Source: Actinomycetota bacterium
GTDB lineage: Bacteria > Actinomycetota > Actinomycetes > Mycobacteriales > Micromonosporaceae
Assembly: GCA_005885115.1 (NCBI GenBank)
Contig: VAXX01000192.1
Coordinates: 1 to 12,109 of the forward strand
Direction of reading: 5' to 3'
DNA: 12,109 nucleotides
Of this stretch, positions 1 through 7,831 are shown in pieces (within the stretch, counting starts at the first letter, position 1; every line of letters starts with the position of its first letter). The translations under genes were made by a program, and so were the position numbers. The notes beneath the pieces were generated by a model that was not told the DNA's origin, did no database searches, and saw only the letters and a program-made list of their open reading frames with translations.

Positions 1-767
1 TCGCCGGGGGCGGCCCGCTGATGTCGATGGTCCGGTTGAGCGAGCGGATGTCGATGCGGTTCGCCACCGAGGTGATGACGGTCAGCGACCCGTACGCCGA
101 CGTGCTGCGCGCGATCACCGGCACCCCGGTGCACACGGTGCTCAACTGCCCCGACGAGCGGCTGTTCCACCCGCGCGCCTTCCGTGGCTGGGACCCCGAC
201 GGCGAGGTGGTGCTGGGCTACCACGGGCTGATCGCGCCACGGCACGGCCTGACCCGCGCGGTCGACGCGCTGGCCGAGATCCGCCAGCGGCATCCCCGGG
301 TACGGATGCGGGTACGCGGCAGCGGCGACGGGTTGGCCCCGCTGCGCGAGCACGTCCAGGCGTTGGGCCTGGCCGACGCGGTCGAGCTGCCGGACCGGCT
401 GCTCCCGGTCACCCGGATGGCCGGCTTCCTCGACCAGGTCGACATCGGGGTCATCCCGAGCCGGCTGGACCCGTGGACCCGCCTGGTCCTACCGAACAAG
501 CTGATGGAGTACGCGTACGCCGGCATCCCGGTCGTCACCTTCCGCAACCCGGTGATCGAGCGGTACTTCCCGCCCGACGCCGTGACGTACGTGGACCCGG
601 CGAGCGCGGCCAACCTGCGGGACGCGCTGCTCGGGCTGATCCGGGAGCCGGACCGGGCCGCGGCACAGGCGCGGCGGGCCCGCGAGGTGATGGTCGGGCG
701 CACCTGGGCGGCGCAGCGGCGGCACTACTTCGAGCTGATCGACCGGGTCTGTAAGGCGGCCCGGTAG
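1..767 (+). CDS. Glycosyltransferase family 4, C-terminal part (5' end outside window)
   Basis: The frame is open from base 3 and ends with TAG at 765-767. An ATG at 21 exists, but the protein there (ATEVMTVSDPYADVL) matches the middle of a GT4 enzyme, where the N-terminal domain ends, so I treat the gene as 5'-truncated by the window. The rest is the nucleotide-sugar-binding GT-B domain: VVLGYHGLIAPRHGL opens it, IPSRLDPWTR follows, and LPNKLMEYAYAGIPVV is the donor-site region with the conserved Glu of GT4 enzymes. It probably transfers a sugar from a nucleotide donor to a lipid-linked glycan at the cytoplasmic face of the membrane. It lies 29 bp upstream of the dehydrogenase on the same strand, so co-transcription is likely. 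Family is confident; donor and acceptor are unknown. Confidence 0.85.
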   Translation, partial: AGGGPLMSMVRLSERMSMRFATEVMTVSDPYADVLRAITGTPVHTVLNCPDERLFHPRAFRGWDPDGEVVLGYHGLIAPRHGLTRAVDALAEIRQRHPRVRMRVRGSGDGLAPLREHVQALGLADAVELPDRLLPVTRMAGFLDQVDIGVIPSRLDPWTRLVLPNKLMEYAYAGIPVVTFRNPVIERYFPPDAVTYVDPASAANLRDALLGLIREPDRAAAQARRAREVMVGRTWAAQRRHYFELIDRVCKAAR

Positions 768-784
768 CACGCTGACACCACCAC

Positions 785-792
785 GGGGGAGG
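785..792 (+). promoter_or_regulatory. Ribosome binding site of the Gfo/Idh/MocA gene
   Basis: A strong purine-rich Shine-Dalgarno sequence (GGGGGAGG) ends 4 bases before the ATG at 797. It fixes the dehydrogenase start in the short gap after the glycosyltransferase stop. Confidence 0.75.
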
Positions 793-796
793 AAAC

Positions 797-1846
797 ATGG
801 GCGGCTGCGTCGCTCAGGTCGGGTACGGGTACTGGGGACACAACCAGGCCCGCAACCTCAACACGCTGGCCGGGCGGTCCTGGCGGTACCTGGTCGAGCC
901 GGTCGCGCAACGCCGGGCCCAGGCCGCCGCGCTGTACCCGCACCTGCGCACCACCGACAGCCTGGACGAGATGCTCACCGCCCCGGACGTCGTCGCGGTC
1001 GTGATCGTCACGCCGGCCGCCACGCACGCGCCGCTGGCCCGGCGGGTGCTGGACGCGGGCAAGCACGTCCTGGTCGAGAAGCCGTTGGCGCTGCGTACCG
1101 CCGACGCGGTCGACCTCACCGAACGGGCCGAACGCGCCGGGCTGGTGCTGATGGTCGGGCACACCTTCGAGTTCGTACCGGCGATCCAGCGGATGCGCGA
1201 CTTCGTCGTCGACGGCGAGGTCGGTGACCTGCTCTACCTGCACGCCCAGCGGCTGAACCTGGGCCGGATCCAGCAGGACATCAACGCGTTCTGGTCGATC
1301 GGGCCGCACGACGTGTCCATCGCCAACTACCTGACCGGCGCCGACCCGCAGTGGGTGTCCGCGCGCGGTGCCCGCTACCTCAACCAGGACGTCGAGGACG
1401 TCATCTTCGTGACCGTCGGGTATCCCGGCGGGGTCCTGGCGCACATGCACGTCAGTTGGCTCGACCCGACCAAGACCCGGCGCACCACGGTGGTGGGCAG
1501 CAAGCGGATGCTCGTCTACGACGACCTGGACACCGAGGCGAAGCTGCGGGTCTTCGACAAGGGCGCGGACCGGTTGGCCGCCGACGCGTACGGGGCGTGG
1601 CAGTACCGGCTGCGCGACGGCGCGATGTACGCGCCGGCCCTGCCGATGGTCGAGCCGCTCGCGGCGCAGCTGTCGCACTTCCTCGACTGTGTCCACAGTG
1701 GACACAAGCCGCGGGTGGACGGCTGGAACGGGGTACGCGTGGTGGCCGCCCTGGAGGCCGCCGACGCCTCACTCAGGGCCGACGGGGCTCGCACCCCGGT
1801 ACGCCTGCCCGCCGCGGCGGGCAGGCTGGACAGTGAGGTCCGGTGA
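797..1846 (+). CDS. Gfo/Idh/MocA family NAD(P)-dependent sugar dehydrogenase
   Basis: A 349-residue protein, usual length for the family. The N-terminal Rossmann fold starts with GYGYWG (residues 9-14), VIVTPAATHAPLA follows, and the family signature EKP is at residues 94-96. GHTFEF (122-127) and GPHDVS (170-175, with the likely catalytic His172) lead into the C-terminal alpha/beta substrate domain. Such enzymes (WbpB/WlbA type) oxidise a nucleotide-sugar hydroxyl to a ketone, which a DegT aminotransferase then converts to an amine; the next gene is exactly that partner, starting in a 4-base overlap. I infer synthesis of an amino sugar for the polysaccharide, but the substrate cannot be read. 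Bases 924-982 of this gene reappear exactly inside the aminotransferase; here they are in their natural place, because AALYPHLRTTDSLDEML fits the family pattern. Confidence 0.88.
   Translation: MGGCVAQVGYGYWGHNQARNLNTLAGRSWRYLVEPVAQRRAQAAALYPHLRTTDSLDEMLTAPDVVAVVIVTPAATHAPLARRVLDAGKHVLVEKPLALRTADAVDLTERAERAGLVLMVGHTFEFVPAIQRMRDFVVDGEVGDLLYLHAQRLNLGRIQQDINAFWSIGPHDVSIANYLTGADPQWVSARGARYLNQDVEDVIFVTVGYPGGVLAHMHVSWLDPTKTRRTTVVGSKRMLVYDDLDTEAKLRVFDKGADRLAADAYGAWQYRLRDGAMYAPALPMVEPLAAQLSHFLDCVHSGHKPRVDGWNGVRVVAALEAADASLRADGARTPVRLPAAAGRLDSEVR
924..982 (+). repeat. 59-bp direct repeat, copy A (source, in the dehydrogenase)
   Basis: Identical at all 59 bases to 2021-2079. It encodes AALYPHLRTTDSLDEMLTA in the dehydrogenase frame, where it continues naturally into PDVVAVVIVTP. 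This copy is therefore the original. Confidence 0.95.
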
Positions 1847-2860
1847 TCCCGCTGGTGGACCTGACCGCCGCGTACGCCCGGCAGCAGGAGCAACTCGACG
1901 CGGCCCTGGCCGCCGTGGTGGACAGCGCCCGGTTCATCAACGGGCCGGAGGTGGCCGCGTTCGAGGCGGAGTACGCGCGGTTCTGCGGCACCGCCCACGC
2001 CGTGGGCACCGGCTCCGGCACCGCCGCGCTGTACCCGCACCTGCGCACCACCGACAGCCTGGACGAGATGCTCACCGCCGGACCCGGACGCGCTCAAGGC
2101 GGCCATCGACGGGGTGGCCGCGGTCATCCCGGTGCACCTGTACGGGCGCCCCGCGGACCTGGCGCAGATCACCGCGATCGCGGCCGACGCCGGGGTACCG
2201 GTGATCGAGGACGCCGCCCAGGCGCACGGCGCCGAGCTCGTGGACCCGGCCGGGTCGGTACGCCGGGCCGGTGGGTACGCACCGCTGGGCTGCTTCTCCT
2301 TCTTCCCCGGCAAGAACCTGGGCGCCTTCGGCGACGCGGGCGCGATCACCACCGACGACCCCGACCTGGCCGCCCGGCTACGGATGCTGCGCGACCACGG
2401 CCGCAGCAGCAAGTACGAGCACCGGATGACCGGCTACGCGCACCGGCTGGACACCATCCACGCGGCGGTGCTGCGGGTCAAGCTCACCACCCTGGACCGG
2501 GCCAACGGGCGGCGCCGGGAGCTGGCCGCCGCGTACAGCCGCGCCCTGGACGGCGTCGGTGACCTGGTCCTGCCGCCGGAGACCCCGGGCCGGCGCAGCG
2601 TGTACCACCTCTACGTGGTCCGTACCCGCCACCGGGACGCGCTGCTGGCCCACCTGTCCGCCGCCGGGATCGGCGCCGGCGTGCACTATCCGGTCCCGCT
2701 GCACCTGCAGCCGGCGTACGCGCACCTCGGGGGGCGCCCCGGCGACCTGCCGGTCACCGAGGCGTGGGCACGTGAATGCCTGTCCCTGCCGCTGTACCCC
2801 GAGTTGACGGGTGAGCAGCTCGACGAGGTGGTGGCGGCGGTCCGCGGGTACTTCGGCTAG
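1843..2860 (+). pseudogene. DegT/DnrJ/EryC1 sugar aminotransferase, disrupted by a copied 59-bp patch and a frameshift
   Basis: A PLP-dependent sugar aminotransferase, read in two frames. The GTG start at 1843 overlaps the dehydrogenase stop (GTGA). Frame 1 gives MIPLVDLTAAYARQQEQLDA through GTGSGTAAL (phosphate-binding loop), then enters the 59-bp copy of the dehydrogenase gene and runs on as nonsense. The true sequence resumes at about 2081 in the next frame: DPDALKAAIDGVAAVIPVHLYG, then VIEDAAQAHGA (the Asp that contacts the PLP ring nitrogen), SFFPGKNLGAFGDAGA (Schiff-base Lys) and a complete C-terminus ending with TAG at 2858-2860. Compared with the family, about 48 residues between GTAAL and DPDAL, including the segment that stacks on PLP, are replaced by 16 foreign codons; restoring them would give roughly 370 residues, a normal length. 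As written the gene cannot make an active enzyme. The intact version would transaminate the keto-sugar made by the upstream gene. Assembly error is a serious alternative to true mutation. Confidence 0.85.
2021..2079 (+). repeat. 59-bp direct repeat, copy B (insert in the aminotransferase)
   Basis: Exact copy of 924-982, in the same codon phase. It follows CTCCGGCA of the aminotransferase and is followed by GGACCCGGACGCG, where the aminotransferase resumes one base out of frame. The left edge shares CCGCCGCGCTG, which would be natural in both genes (Ala-Ala-Leu), so the switch could have happened within short homology. CCCGGACG occurs just beyond both copies. Confidence 0.95.
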
Positions 2861-3878
2861 TGGCCCGACAGGGCCGCGACAACCGCGTCGTACGCGCCCT
2901 TGGGCCGGTACGTGGCGTCGAACAGGCACGCGGCGCCGTCCTCGACGTTGCGCTCGGGGATCCACGAGTACCGGTCGGTGAAGCCCCACACCGTGAACGA
3001 GACACACCGCGCGGTGCTCAGGCACGCGGTGATGGCCTGCCGGTACACCGACGCCTGCGCGGCGAGCTTGTCGAACGTGACCGGCAGGGTGATCCGGACA
3101 TCGGCCTCGGTGATCGCGACGTCGACCCCGAGCGCGGTGAACCGGCGCAGGTTGGCGGCGAACCCGACCGGCAGCGGGTCGGTGGTCCAGTGCGTCTGGA
3201 ACCCCACCCCACCGATCGGTACACCCTCGGCGCGCAGCCGCTTGACCAGTACGTACACCCCGTTGCTCTTGCCGTTGACGTCCTCCGCAGCCAGATCGAG
3301 TCGCGCAGCGTCCCGTCGGCGTTGAACGCCTCGTTCACCACGTCCCACGCCCAGACCTTGCCCCGGTACCGGGCCACCTCGTCCTGCACGTGGGCCCGCA
3401 GGACGCCGGTCAGTTGGGTCCGGTCGACGGTCGCCAGCCAGGCCGGCAGGGCGGCGTGCCAGACCAGGGTGTGCCCGTACACCTCCTGGCCGTTGCGGTG
3501 GGCGAAGTCCACCAGGCGGTCCGCGTCGGCCCAGTCGTAGCTGCCCCGCGCCGGCTCGACCTTGGCCCACTTCATCGCGTCCTCGGCGGTCACCGCGCTG
3601 AACTGGCGGGCCAGGACCTCGCGGTAGGTCGGGTCGGACAGCAGCGCCCCGGTGTTCGCGGCAGTGCCGAACCGCAGGGTGTGCGTCCGGGCCAGCCCGC
3701 GCAGCGTCGGCCCGGCCGGGCCGGTGGACGTGCGGGGGCAGGTGTCGGGGCAGGCGGCCCGCGCCGGCGGGCGATCCCCGCCCGGGGCGTGGACCGCGAT
3801 CAGCACCACCGCCGCCGCGATCAGGACGACGCCGCCGACCACGGCCAGCAGCCGTACCTGCTGGCGCCTGCCAACCAC
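2857..3878 (-). pseudogene. Membrane-anchored or secreted GH10 endo-1,4-beta-xylanase, internally deleted and frameshifted
   Basis: Glycoside hydrolase family 10. I choose the GTG at 3876-3878 (MVGRRQQVRLL) because GAGG lies 8 bases before it; the frame is open further upstream to 3950. A membrane or signal segment (about residues 10-31) and a Cys-containing linker precede the catalytic domain. The first frame carries GTAANTGAL, MKWAKVEP, VYGHTLVWH and WAWDVVNEAFNADGTL (acid/base Glu, about residue 183) to RDSIWLR near 3285. The rest is in another frame from about 3285 down: EDVNGKSNGVYVLVKRLRAEG, VGFQTHW, ITEADVRI (nucleophile Glu) and a complete C-terminus ending at 2857. About 30 family residues between IWLR and EDVN, normally containing the YNDYN-type motif, are missing. 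Both catalytic Glu are present but in different frames. Its stop shares bases 2857-2860 with the convergent aminotransferase. It may trim an exported glycan or plant polysaccharide; real substrate unknown. Confidence 0.85.
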
Positions 3879-4010
3879 GTCGCCCCCCTCATCGCCGATC
3901 CCCGTCGCGGCAGAGCCAGGGTACCGGCGGGCCGGCCGGGCCGGTGGCACCGGTGCTACCGTGCCCAGGACATTTGGCGGCGTACCGGCTGGCTCGGGGG
4001 AGAAGCGCAG
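3879..4010. promoter_or_regulatory. Divergent intergenic region between xylanase and Wzy-like gene
   Basis: These 132 bases separate two divergent genes and should hold both promoters. I see an imperfect palindrome at 3943-3960 (GGTGGCACC / GGTGCTACC, 16 of 18 bases symmetric) and, overlapping it on the + strand, TACCGT at 3957-3962 that could be a -10 box; no convincing -35 box is present. The Shine-Dalgarno GGGGGAG at 3996-4002 serves the + gene. Confidence 0.4.
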
Positions 4011-5447
4011 ATGCGGTCCGGTTCGGGGGCACGCGCCCTGACCTGGCTGATCGTCGTGCTGGTCGGCCTCGTGCTGGTGGACGTGCTGGTCGAGGGCTGG
4101 GTCCTGGCGCTGCTGACCCGGCCCGGTGGTGGCCCGCCGGCCTGGCCGAAGCTGGTCAAGAACGGCCTGTTCCTGGCCCTGGCCGCGCTGACCGTGGCGA
4201 GCGTGCTGGTGCGGCGGCGCTGGCGGGACTTCACCACCCGGGCCGACCTGGCGCTGCTGGTCCTGGCACTGGTCATGGTGGTCGCCGGGGTGGTCGGCGG
4301 CTCACCGCCGAGACTGATCGGGCAGGCGCTGTTCGTGTACTTCCGCGGCGTCATCGTCTTCTACGCGCTGCGCGCGGCCGACCCGCCCGGGCCCTGGCTC
4401 CGCCGGATCGGCTGGGTGCTCGCCGGGATCATCGGTCTCAACGTCGCCGTCGCGCTGGTCCAGATGCTCGTCGGGATACCGGCGTTCACTGCGGTCGGCT
4501 GGACCGACCTGACCTGGGCCAAGATCGACCGGGCGCAGGGCCTGCTCACCCACCCCAACCATCTCGGGCACGTACTCGGGCTGGCGCTGCTGGGACTGCT
4601 CGCCGCGATGGTGACCCGGCCGCGGGTGCGCTGGCCCTGGTGGGCCGCCTTCGCCGCCGGCGCGCTGGCGCTGTCGGCCACCCAGTCCCGCGAGTCCGTG
4701 CTCGCCTGCGCCGTCGGGGCGGGGCTGCTGTGGCTGCTGGCCCGGGGCGGTCGCCGGATCCTCGCCGCCGTCGCGGTCCTGCTGCTGTGCGCGGCCGCGC
4801 AGGTGCTGCTGCGCCCGGCGAACCTCGCCGAGTGGCAACGGCGGATGAGCGGCGTGGTCAACGCGGTCGCGCCGACGACCCCGCCGGCCAGCCCGGCGCC
4901 ACACCCGAGCGGCGGCGCCAAGGTCGGCACCGCCAAACCCAAGCCGCCACAACGGGAGATCCGGATCCTGATGTACCAGCAGGGTCTGCGGCTGCTGTGG
5001 CACGAACCCATTCTCGGGTACGGGGTCGGCCAGTTCGGCGGCATCGTGGCCCAGGAGAACAACCCGAACTGGAACCTCAACCCCCGGTTCGGGCCGGGCG
5101 GCTTCGACCGGCACGGCTTCGTGTCCAAGCAGGTCGACTCGTTCTGGCTGCACCTGGTCGTGGAGACCGGGCTGCTGGGCCTGCTGGCGTACCTGTGCTG
5201 GCTGTACCTGCTGATCCGCCCGCTGCTCCCGGGTGCCCGCCGCCGACCCGACCGGCCCGCCGACCCGTACGCCGCGTGGGCGGTCGTCGCGCTCGCGTTC
5301 GTGGTACAGGTCGCGTTCCTGTCCGCGTCCCTGGAGGACGAAGTGCTGCCGGCGCTGCTGTTCGCGCTCCTCGGGGTGGCCTGGACCCGTACCCGACGCC
5401 AGCCCACCCCGCCGGTCGCCGAGCCGGAACTCGTGGCCGTCCGGTGA
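4011..5447 (+). CDS. Wzy / O-antigen ligase-like polysaccharide polymerase (polytopic membrane protein)
   Basis: A 478-residue protein starting at ATG 4011, 8 bases after GGGGGAG. I count about twelve hydrophobic segments (roughly residues 11-32, 50-68, 79-97, 106-120, 131-155, 187-201, 211-224, 230-245, 250-266, 384-404, 420-440 and 444-458). A large loop at about 270-380, with a Pro/Ala/Lys-rich stretch, leads into HEPILGYGVGQFGG, the P-x-x-G-x-G-type motif of the Wzy_C/O-antigen-ligase family; GLLTHPNHLGHVLG (177-190) is also typical. The family joins lipid-linked glycan units outside the membrane, by polymerisation or ligation; which one cannot be told from sequence. The TGA overlaps the next gene's GTG by 4 bases, so the two are translationally coupled. 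It appears intact. Confidence 0.83.
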   Translation: MRSGSGARALTWLIVVLVGLVLVDVLVEGWVLALLTRPGGGPPAWPKLVKNGLFLALAALTVASVLVRRRWRDFTTRADLALLVLALVMVVAGVVGGSPPRLIGQALFVYFRGVIVFYALRAADPPGPWLRRIGWVLAGIIGLNVAVALVQMLVGIPAFTAVGWTDLTWAKIDRAQGLLTHPNHLGHVLGLALLGLLAAMVTRPRVRWPWWAAFAAGALALSATQSRESVLACAVGAGLLWLLARGGRRILAAVAVLLLCAAAQVLLRPANLAEWQRRMSGVVNAVAPTTPPASPAPHPSGGAKVGTAKPKPPQREIRILMYQQGLRLLWHEPILGYGVGQFGGIVAQENNPNWNLNPRFGPGGFDRHGFVSKQVDSFWLHLVVETGLLGLLAYLCWLYLLIRPLLPGARRRPDRPADPYAAWAVVALAFVVQVAFLSASLEDEVLPALLFALLGVAWTRTRRQPTPPVAEPELVAVR

Positions 5448-6403
5448 CCGACCTGCCGCGCGTGCTGGTCGTCACGAACCTGTGGCCGCGGGACGGCTCG
5501 TACCGGGGCGTGTTCGTCGAAGAACAGGTACAGGCGCTTCGCCGGCTCGGGTACCCGGTCGACGTCGAGGTGGTGGCCCAGGCCCGGGGCCGGGCCGACT
5601 ACCTGGGCGCGGTACCCCGGGTCCGGCGCCGGGCCCGGACCGGCGGGTACGACCTGGTGCACATCCACTACGGCCTGACCGCACTCGCCGCCCGGTACGC
5701 CGGCCCGGTACCCCGGGTCCTCACGTTGCACGGCAGCGACGTGCGGGTGCCGTGGCAGGCGCTGGCCACCCGGCTGGGCTCCGGCGGTGTCGTCGCCCGG
5801 ATCTACGTCTCCGCGCACCTGGCCGAACGGGCCGGCGACCCGGCCGGCATCGTGATCCCCGGCGGGGTCGACTTCACCCTGTTCCAGCCCCTGGACCGGG
5901 GGCAGGCCCGGGCCCGGCTGGGCCTGCCCCCGGACGTACCGGTGGCCCTGTTCGGCGGCCGGCCCGACCTCGCGCTCAAACGCTACGACCTGTTCCAGGC
6001 GGTGCTGCGCGAGCTGGGGGAGCGGGGGCTGACCACCACCGGGCTGGTGCTCGCCGAACCCGGTCAGGCCCGGGCGGACGTACCGCTGAAGTTCGCCGCC
6101 GCCGACGTCCTGCTGATGACCTCGGCACGGGAAGGTTCGCCGACCGTGGTCAAGGAGGCGGCGGTGATGGGCCTGCCGGTGGTCAGCACCGACGTCGGGG
6201 ACGTACGCCAGATCCTCGACAGGGTACGCCCGTCGGCCGTGGTCACCGGCCCGGACCTCGCCCGGGCGCTGGCCGACGCCGCCGAACCGGTCCTGCGTCA
6301 CCCGACCCGCTCCAACGGGCGGCAGCACTGCGCCTGGCTGGACTCGGTACGGGTCGCCGAGCGGGTCGGTCAGGTGTACCAGCAGGTACTCAACCGCGCC
6401 TGA
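5444..6403 (+). CDS. Glycosyltransferase family 4
   Basis: A 319-residue retaining GT-B glycosyltransferase. The GTG start at 5444 overlaps the upstream stop (GTGA). The N-terminal domain begins RVLVVTNLWPRDGSYRGVFV (TuaC-like opening), with LVHIHYGLTALAARY and LTLHGSDVRVPWQ in the acceptor half. VIPGGVDFTLFQP marks the interdomain linker, and EGSPTVVKEAAVMGLPVVSTD (starting at residue 230) contains the E-x7-E donor-site signature (Glu230, Glu238). No signal or membrane segment is seen, so it acts in the cytoplasm. It is somewhat shorter than common relatives near AVVTGPDLARAL (about 265-276), in frame. Its 3' end overlaps the convergent flippase by 14 bases, leaving no room for a terminator between them. 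Specific sugar unknown. Confidence 0.87.
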   Translation: MTDLPRVLVVTNLWPRDGSYRGVFVEEQVQALRRLGYPVDVEVVAQARGRADYLGAVPRVRRRARTGGYDLVHIHYGLTALAARYAGPVPRVLTLHGSDVRVPWQALATRLGSGGVVARIYVSAHLAERAGDPAGIVIPGGVDFTLFQPLDRGQARARLGLPPDVPVALFGGRPDLALKRYDLFQAVLRELGERGLTTTGLVLAEPGQARADVPLKFAAADVLLMTSAREGSPTVVKEAAVMGLPVVSTDVGDVRQILDRVRPSAVVTGPDLARALADAAEPVLRHPTRSNGRQHCAWLDSVRVAERVGQVYQQVLNRA

Positions 6404-7831
6404 GCCGGCACAGGTCGCGGTGCAGGACGGCGAGCGCCACCAGCAACGCGCCGCCGGCCGCCGCCCAGTCCGCCGGCCCGGCGGGCACCAGCATCCCCAC
6501 CGCGCAGGCGGCCGCGACCAGCCCGACCGGGCGGGTCAGCGGGCCGGCCCAGCGCATCCCGTGCGCGCGCCACACCAGGGCGACCGGGACGCCCGCGGTC
6601 ACCGCCGACCCGACCAGGTACCCCAGCGCCACCCCGGTCGCGGCGAGCCGGGGCCCGAGCACCGCGACCGTGGCGAGCCCGACCAGGCAGCCCGAGGTCG
6701 CCGCCACGGCCGGGATCCAGGCGGCCCGGCGGGTACCGCTGGCCAGCGCGTTGATCGCCGGTACCTGCACCACGCCCAGGTACGTGGTGGCGAGCATCAG
6801 CCGCAGGACCGTCTCGCCCGGCGGGCCACCGCGAACACCGGTGCCAGGAGTACGGCCAGGGCCCGGGTGGACAGGTCGGCCTGGCGCCGGATCGCCCCGG
6901 TGTCCCCGGCGCCGTGCGCGCGGGCCATCGCCGGGAACAGGGCCAGGCCCAGGGCGCGGGGCAGGAAGTACGCCGGCGCGACGAGCGCCACCGCCGCCGC
7001 GAACCAGGCCGCCTGCGCGGGTGCGACCAGCCAGTACGCCAGCAGTTGGGTGCCCTGGAGGAACCCGGCCCCGGCGAGGGTACCGATGCTGGCCAGGGCG
7101 GTGTAGCCGAGGATCTCGCCGCGCCGGTACCGGTCGGCGCGCTCCCCGCGTACGGTGCCGTGCAGCAGCGCCCGGGCGCCGAGGACGAACAGCCCGTACC
7201 CGAGCGCCAGCGGCAGCAGGTATCCGTGCCAGCCCAGCACCACGACCAGCACCGTGGCGCCGATCGCCAGGACGGACGTGGCGATCTCCAGCCGCGCGTA
7301 CCCGGCGACCCGGCCGAACCCGTACAGGGCCGCCTTGTCCACCGTGTACAGCGAGTACGCCACGGTCAGCAGTCCCACCGCGCCGGTGTCCGCCCAGCCC
7401 AGGTGATACAGCCGGGCCGCGATGAGCGCCGCACCGAGCCCGAGCAGGGCCGCCGAGGCCACCGACAGCCGGGTCAGGAACCGGTGCGCCGCCCGGGCGG
7501 CGGCCACGTCACCGGCGCCCCGGTGGAAGGCCACGAACTTGGCCATCGCGCTGGACGCCCCACCGGGCAGCACCAGGCTGGCCACCACGACCGTCGCGAG
7601 CAGGCTGCCGACCAGCCCGTACGTTGCCCGGTCGGTGGCGTGGCTGACCAGGGACCCGTGTACCAGCCGGGTCAGCCCGACCGCGACCAGCGCGACCATC
7701 GACAACGCGGTGGCCCGGGCCACCCCGGCCGCCGGTGGCGCGACCCCGCCGGGCGTACCGCCCCGTTGCGCCGGAATCCGGGCACCCGTACCGGTCGGGG
7801 GAGCGGTCAGGCCGGCCCGCGCGTCTGCCAC
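6390..7831 (-). pseudogene. Wzx-type polysaccharide flippase, internally deleted and frameshifted
   Basis: A polytopic transporter of the MATE/Wzx type that would flip lipid-linked glycan units across the membrane. The first part reads SMVALVAVGLTRLVHGSL, LVLPGGASSAMAKFVAFHRG, DKAALYGFGRVAGYARLE and VALVAPAYFLPRALGLALFPAMARAHGAG, to ALAVLLAPVFAVA at about 6825. There the frame runs into nonsense and a stop at 6797-6799. In the next frame the protein resumes from about 6825 with GETVLRLMLATTYLGVVQVPAINAL and continues to a TGA at 6390-6392. Relative to relatives about 15-20 residues at the junction are missing, so roughly 50-60 bases plus a phase change. The GTG at 7829-7831 is the farthest start I can offer; it has no clear ribosome site and sits inside a strong hairpin, so the true start may be further in. 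It lies 44 bp downstream of the nitroreductase on the same strand. Confidence 0.78.

Noticed and set aside
21..767. Treating the ATG at 21 as the true start of the first glycosyltransferase.
   Set aside because: It would lack the whole acceptor domain, and the frame is open up to the window edge, so the gene most likely begins before the window.
3943..3960. Imperfect palindrome upstream of the polymerase gene as a specific operator.
   Set aside because: Single occurrence, two mismatches, and GC-rich background; noted in the intergenic entry but not claimed as a binding site.
5610..5720. 15-base repeat CGGTACCCCGGGTCC at 5610-5624 and 5706-5720.
   Set aside because: Both encode V-P-R-V with the preferred codons of a GC-rich genome; chance is sufficient.
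6235..6260. Possible fifth internal deletion in the second glycosyltransferase near AVVTGPDLARAL, which looks 10-13 residues short.
   Set aside because: The frame is intact and this loop varies in length within the family, so the evidence is too weak to add it to the other four.
4361..6328. A 655-codon open frame on the minus strand opposite the polymerase and glycosyltransferase genes; similar long frames at 725-1705 (minus) and 5233-7425 (plus).
   Set aside because: Composition is Arg/Pro/Gly/Ala-rich with no domain, and it mirrors well-supported genes. Such shadows are expected in very GC-rich DNA.
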